Origin: Pseudomonadota bacterium
GTDB lineage: Bacteria; Myxococcota; UBA9042; PHBI01
Reading direction: 5' to 3'
NCBI GenBank assembly: GCA_005772945.1
Contig: SXIE01000179.1
Coordinates: 1-7,468, forward strand
Length of the DNA stretch: 7,468 nt
The position numbers and the translations under genes are program-made. The notes below the pieces were generated by a model that made no database searches, was not told where the DNA came from, and saw nothing but the letters and a program-made list of their open reading frames with translations. Position 1 is the stretch's first letter. Each line of letters opens with the position of its first letter. Below, piece by piece: positions 6,820 through 7,468 of this stretch.

Positions 6820-7468
6820 GCCCTGAGCCCCCGGCCGGTGAGTGCGATGAAGACGTCTTCGAGCGTGGCCTGGCGAAGGCGCACGTCGGCGCATCCGAAG
6901 CCTGCGGCGCGCAGCGTCTCGAGGATCGCGCCGAGGTGCTGGGCCATGTTCGGTGCGCGCAGAAGGAGGATATTGCGGGCGGCGGTCGCACTGACGACGT
7001 GCCCCTTGACCGCCTCGAGCGCGGCTCCGGCGTCGGTCGTGTCGCCACCGTCGAGTGTCAGCTCGAGGACGTCCCCCTCGCCTATCTTGCGCTTCAGGGC
7101 GTCGGGCGTGTCGAGCTCGAGCAGCTTGCCGTGATCGATGATCGCCACGCGATCCGCGAGACGCTCAGCCTCATCCATATTATGGGTCGTCAAGACGACC
7201 GTCTTCTTGCGCGCCAGCGACCGCACGAACTCGCGCACGAGGACGCGACTCTGTGGATCCAGCCCGGCCTCCGGCTCGTCGAGGACCAGGATCTCTGGGT
7301 CGTGGACCAGCGCCAAGACCAGGTTGAGACGGCGCGCCATGCCGCCCGAGAGCGTCTTGGCGAGCTTGCCCGTCTTGTCGTCGAGGCCCATGGCGCCAAG
7401 AAGCGCAGTGCCGCGCTCACGCGCGAGCGCGCGCGGGACGCCGTACATCTCGCCGACGAAGACGAGCT
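6816..7468 (-). CDS. ABC-2 type transporter ATPase (5' end beyond window)
   Basis: Nucleotide-binding subunit of the ABC-2 exporter, 216 visible residues. The reading frame stays open to the window edge (LVFVGEMYGVPR), so the methionine at 7448 is internal and the real start, Walker A and Q-loop lie outside. Visible motifs are the signature LSGGMARRLNL, Walker B ILVLDEP with the catalytic Glu, the AGLDPQSR D-loop and the H-loop TTHNMDEAERLADR. The signature has Met in place of Gln, usual for the NodI/DrrA/NatA type. The last residues (ATLEDVFIALTGRGLR) are the typical C-terminal end of DrrA/CcmA-like drug or lipid exporter ATPases. The stop overlaps the permease start by four bases (ATGA), indicating coupled translation and equal stoichiometry of the two subunits. 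Confidence 0.94.
   Translation of the reverse strand, partial: LVFVGEMYGVPRALARERGTALLGAMGLDDKTGKLAKTLSGGMARRLNLVLALVHDPEILVLDEPEAGLDPQSRVLVREFVRSLARKKTVVLTTHNMDEAERLADRVAIIDHGKLLELDTPDALKRKIGEGDVLELTLDGGDTTDAGAALEAVKGHVVSATAARNILLLRAPNMAQHLGAILETLRAAGFGCADVRLRQATLEDVFIALTGRGLRA

Noticed and set aside
6820..6894. An upstream ATG that would add 25 residues to the ABC-2 permease.
   Set aside because: The extension is Arg/His-rich and overlaps the conserved ATPase C-terminus; the ATG at 6819 with its ATGA overlap fits the family start much better.
1..7468. CRISPR arrays, tRNA or rRNA genes, insertion sequences, attachment sites or replication origins.
   Set aside because: I saw no regularly spaced repeats, no tRNA-like cloverleaf, no transposase or integrase motifs and no terminal inverted repeats; nearly all bases are explained by the six minus-strand genes.

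Overview
This is a GC-rich window (clearly above 60% G+C by eye) in which every gene I can support lies on the minus strand, so the region reads from high to low coordinates. Gene content is bacterial. The long NtrB-like kinase, the high GC and the secreted DUF11/CARDB-type protein would fit a soil or sediment proteobacterium or a myxobacterial/deltaproteobacterial-like lineage. That placement is an inference: there is no rRNA or marker gene here.

Layout in transcription order. (1) 7468-5629: an ABC-2 type exporter made of an ATPase, cut by the window edge and lacking its Walker A, and a six-helix permease; the two genes overlap by ATGA. (2) 5628-5504: a 125-base gap with a small hairpin just after the permease stop, then an unusually AT-rich patch that is the best candidate for a promoter. 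(3) 5503-4697: a secreted, cysteine-containing two-domain protein with a clear signal peptide and a good ribosome binding site. (4) 4696-4632: a 65-base gap with nothing recognisable. (5) 4631-1016: two full-length type IV (MdlA/MdlB, YheI/YheH-like) ABC half-transporters that overlap by 8 bases and look like an asymmetric heterodimer. The first has Asp at the catalytic Glu position of Walker B; the second has the intact Glu but an LSSGQ signature. (6) 1019-1: a membrane-bound sensor histidine kinase whose GTG start overlaps the stop of the second half-transporter (GTGA). It is cut by the window edge after its G2 glycines.

The two overlaps in 4631-1 suggest one translationally coupled unit: heterodimeric exporter plus sensor kinase. 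The kinase may control, or be informed by, the exporter, and a response regulator probably follows beyond position 1. The secreted protein could belong to this unit (65-base spacing, same strand) as an envelope partner or could be an independent gene. All the individual families are known. The arrangement, exporter heterodimer directly coupled to a kinase with an unrecognised secreted protein upstream, is the part most worth checking.
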